A stretch of DNA of 64,000 bases from Methylopila sp. 73B (GTDB lineage: Bacteria > Pseudomonadota > Alphaproteobacteria > Rhizobiales > Methylopilaceae): assembly GCF_000526315.1 (NCBI RefSeq), contig NZ_JAFV01000001.1, positions 3,474,501-3,538,500 on the forward strand, in the 5' to 3' direction. The notes under the pieces are model-generated. The model was not told the DNA's origin and did no database searches. It saw only the letters and a program-made list of their open reading frames with translations. Made by a program: the position numbers and the translations under genes. Below, piece by piece: positions 63,169-64,000 of the stretch (positions are counted from its first letter, which is position 1; every line of letters starts with the position of its first letter).

Positions 63169-63281
63169 CGTCATCCCGGACGCGGCGGAGCCGCGAGCCG
63201 GGATCGCCCGTTGGAGGCCCGGGCCAACGACCTGTTCGGATCACGGTCCCGGCTCTTCGCTTCGCTACGGCCGGGATGACG
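63169..63281. repeat. REP-like inverted repeat, family C, copy 3
   Basis: CGTCATCCCGGACGCGGC to GAGCCGGGATCG (63169-63206) faces ACGGTCCCGGCTC to GGCCGGGATGACG (63242-63281). It lies in the 127-bp gap between the convergent dipeptidase and DUF934 genes. Confidence 0.85.
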
Positions 63282-63288
63282 CGTGGGT

Positions 63289-63825
63289 TCACCCCGGCTT
63301 GCGCGCCCAGGGCCGCGTGCCGGCGGGGACCTCCGCCTGCTGCGTGGAGCCGGTCGGCTGGTAGTAGAACGGCACGTCGGGCCACTGGCCCTCGGCGAGC
63401 TGCTTGCGCGTCACGGGGTTCGTGACCGCGAACGAGTCGAAGCCGCAGCGGCGCATCAGCGGCATCTGGTCGATCAGCACGTCGCCGACCGCGCGGATCT
63501 CGCCGGCGTAGCCGTAGCGCTCGCGCAGCAGCCGGGCGGACGACGAACTGCGGCCGTCCGAATACTTGGGGAAGTTCAGCGTGACGAGGGCCACGCGGTC
63601 GAGATGCGGCGCAAGCTCCTCGATCGCCTCGTTCGGCTCCACCGAGACGCCGAGCGGCGCGTTGCGGGAGACGAGCGCGTCGCGCTCCGCGAGAAAGCGC
63701 TCCAACGGCAGGATGGCCGGACCGTCGGAAACCGCCTCGTCCTCCGCCGCGCGGGTCCATTCGTCCGCCTGGAAGCGGCCGTCGCGCCAGATCGTCAGCT
63801 CGGCGTCGTTGGTCTCGGTCGTCAT
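63289..63825 (-). CDS. DUF934-family protein, probably linked to sulfite reduction
   Basis: This 178-residue protein has the DUF934 pattern: ILPLERFLAERDALVSRNAP, VALVTLNFPKYSDGRSSSSA, RLLRERYGYAGEIRAVGDVLIDQM, and FDSFAVTNPV. DUF934 genes usually follow a nitrite/sulfite reductase gene (cysI) on the same strand, which would lie beyond the right end here. The family is thought to help assimilatory sulfate or sulfite reduction. Confidence 0.88.
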   Translation of the reverse strand: MTTETNDAELTIWRDGRFQADEWTRAAEDEAVSDGPAILPLERFLAERDALVSRNAPLGVSVEPNEAIEELAPHLDRVALVTLNFPKYSDGRSSSSARLLRERYGYAGEIRAVGDVLIDQMPLMRRCGFDSFAVTNPVTRKQLAEGQWPDVPFYYQPTGSTQQAEVPAGTRPWARKPG

Positions 63826-63833
63826 CGAATCCT

Positions 63834-63948
63834 CGTCATCCCGGCCAGGCGGCGGAGCCGCGACGAGCCGGGGTCGTCGTTAGAATAAAGCGCTGGCCGC
63901 AAATGGCGATCCCGGAGCGCGGCCTTGCGGCCCGCGTTCGGGATGATG
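63834..63948. repeat. REP-like inverted repeat, family C, copy 4
   Basis: CGTCATCCCGGCCAGGCG to GAGCCGGGGTCG pairs with CGATCCCGGAGCGCGG to GCGTTCGGGATGATG around a longer loop. It is the most diverged copy. It stands upstream of DUF934 where the usual partner gene would be expected. The last 50 bp of the window show no clear gene. Confidence 0.75.
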
Positions 63949-64000
63949 ATACCGCGGCTGAGACGCAAGGGCGCGCGGGCGTTAGATTCCGCTGCCTTCG

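Noticed and set aside
63982-64000. The end of a sulfite reductase gene entering from the right on the minus strand, with a stop at 63982-63984
   Set aside because: Only five codons (EGSGI) would be visible, too few to support a gene, although DUF934 makes a cysI gene beyond the edge likely.

Overview
The window is a high-GC (roughly 70% by eye) chromosomal segment of an alphaproteobacterium, most likely a Hyphomicrobiales member with methylotroph affinities. The signs are typical rhizobial gene neighbourhoods (xerD/aroK-aroB; secA/PPIase-argJ-mutT; trpS-usp-nifU; comF-grxC-nitrilase-DUF1178), a long acyl-CoA dehydrogenase that looks like methylsuccinyl-CoA dehydrogenase of the ethylmalonyl-CoA pathway, a PduO-type cobalamin adenosyltransferase, and a homologue of the formaldehyde-activating enzyme Fae. 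Methylopila-, Hansschlegelia- or Methylobacterium-like bacteria would fit, but the genus cannot be fixed from the sequence alone. Almost everything is ordinary, densely packed chromosome. No phage, plasmid, CRISPR array, biosynthetic cluster, rRNA or tRNA gene was found.

Layout: 1-2.4 kb, xerD (cut by the window edge) divergent from the shikimate genes aroK-aroB. 2.6-11.2 kb, hrpB, an IalB-like secreted protein, an ECF sigma factor, a quinone oxidoreductase, phosphoglucomutase, a retropepsin-like protease and a DUF1194 protein. 11.3-14.5 kb, an overlapping nucleoside-salvage operon (cdd-punA-deoA-upp). 14.5-15.3 kb, a gene-poor, locally AT-richer stretch followed by repeats. 15.4-22.6 kb, the mcd-like gene, an EamA transporter, a BrkB protein, OsmC, cytochrome b561, a RibD-like reductase, carbonic anhydrase and the Fae homologue. 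22.6-24.7 kb, a sigma/anti-sigma/periplasmic-sensor operon next to a four-EF-hand protein. 24.7-34.8 kb, a DNA glycosylase, a histidine kinase, a luciferase-like monooxygenase, a Bug-type binding protein with a GntR regulator, a PfkB kinase, SbmA/BacA, TspO, a HIG1 protein, the cobalamin adenosyltransferase and a rhomboid protease. 35-41.5 kb, the comF cluster, cfa, a DUF559 nuclease, a methyltransferase and a CAP lipoprotein. 41.5-46.6 kb, a large MscS channel and an HWE kinase/response-regulator pair. 46.8-52.3 kb, a beta-oxidation operon (acyl-CoA dehydrogenase, thiolase, FadJ-type enzyme). 52.5-64 kb, secA, PPIase, argJ, mutT, a Flp pilin, nifU, usp, trpS, an adenosine kinase-like gene, a dipeptidase and a DUF934 gene.

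The most unusual structure is a set of palindromic intergenic repeats in three families. One family forms inverted pairs. At 39391-39839 such a pair tightly encloses a 114-residue DUF559 endonuclease-like gene, whose start codon follows the left arm directly so that the arm supplies its ribosome-binding site. Elsewhere (37764-37891, 52282-52428) similar arms enclose only short non-coding DNA. This looks like a compact mobile or domesticated unit and its empty derivatives, and it is the best candidate here for something not well described.

Physiology: beta-oxidation, the ethylmalonyl-CoA step and B12 activation fit growth on C1/C2 compounds, fatty acids or polyhydroxybutyrate through acetyl-CoA. 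The two ECF sigma factors, OsmC, Usp, the HWE kinase and Cfa suggest envelope and general stress responses.
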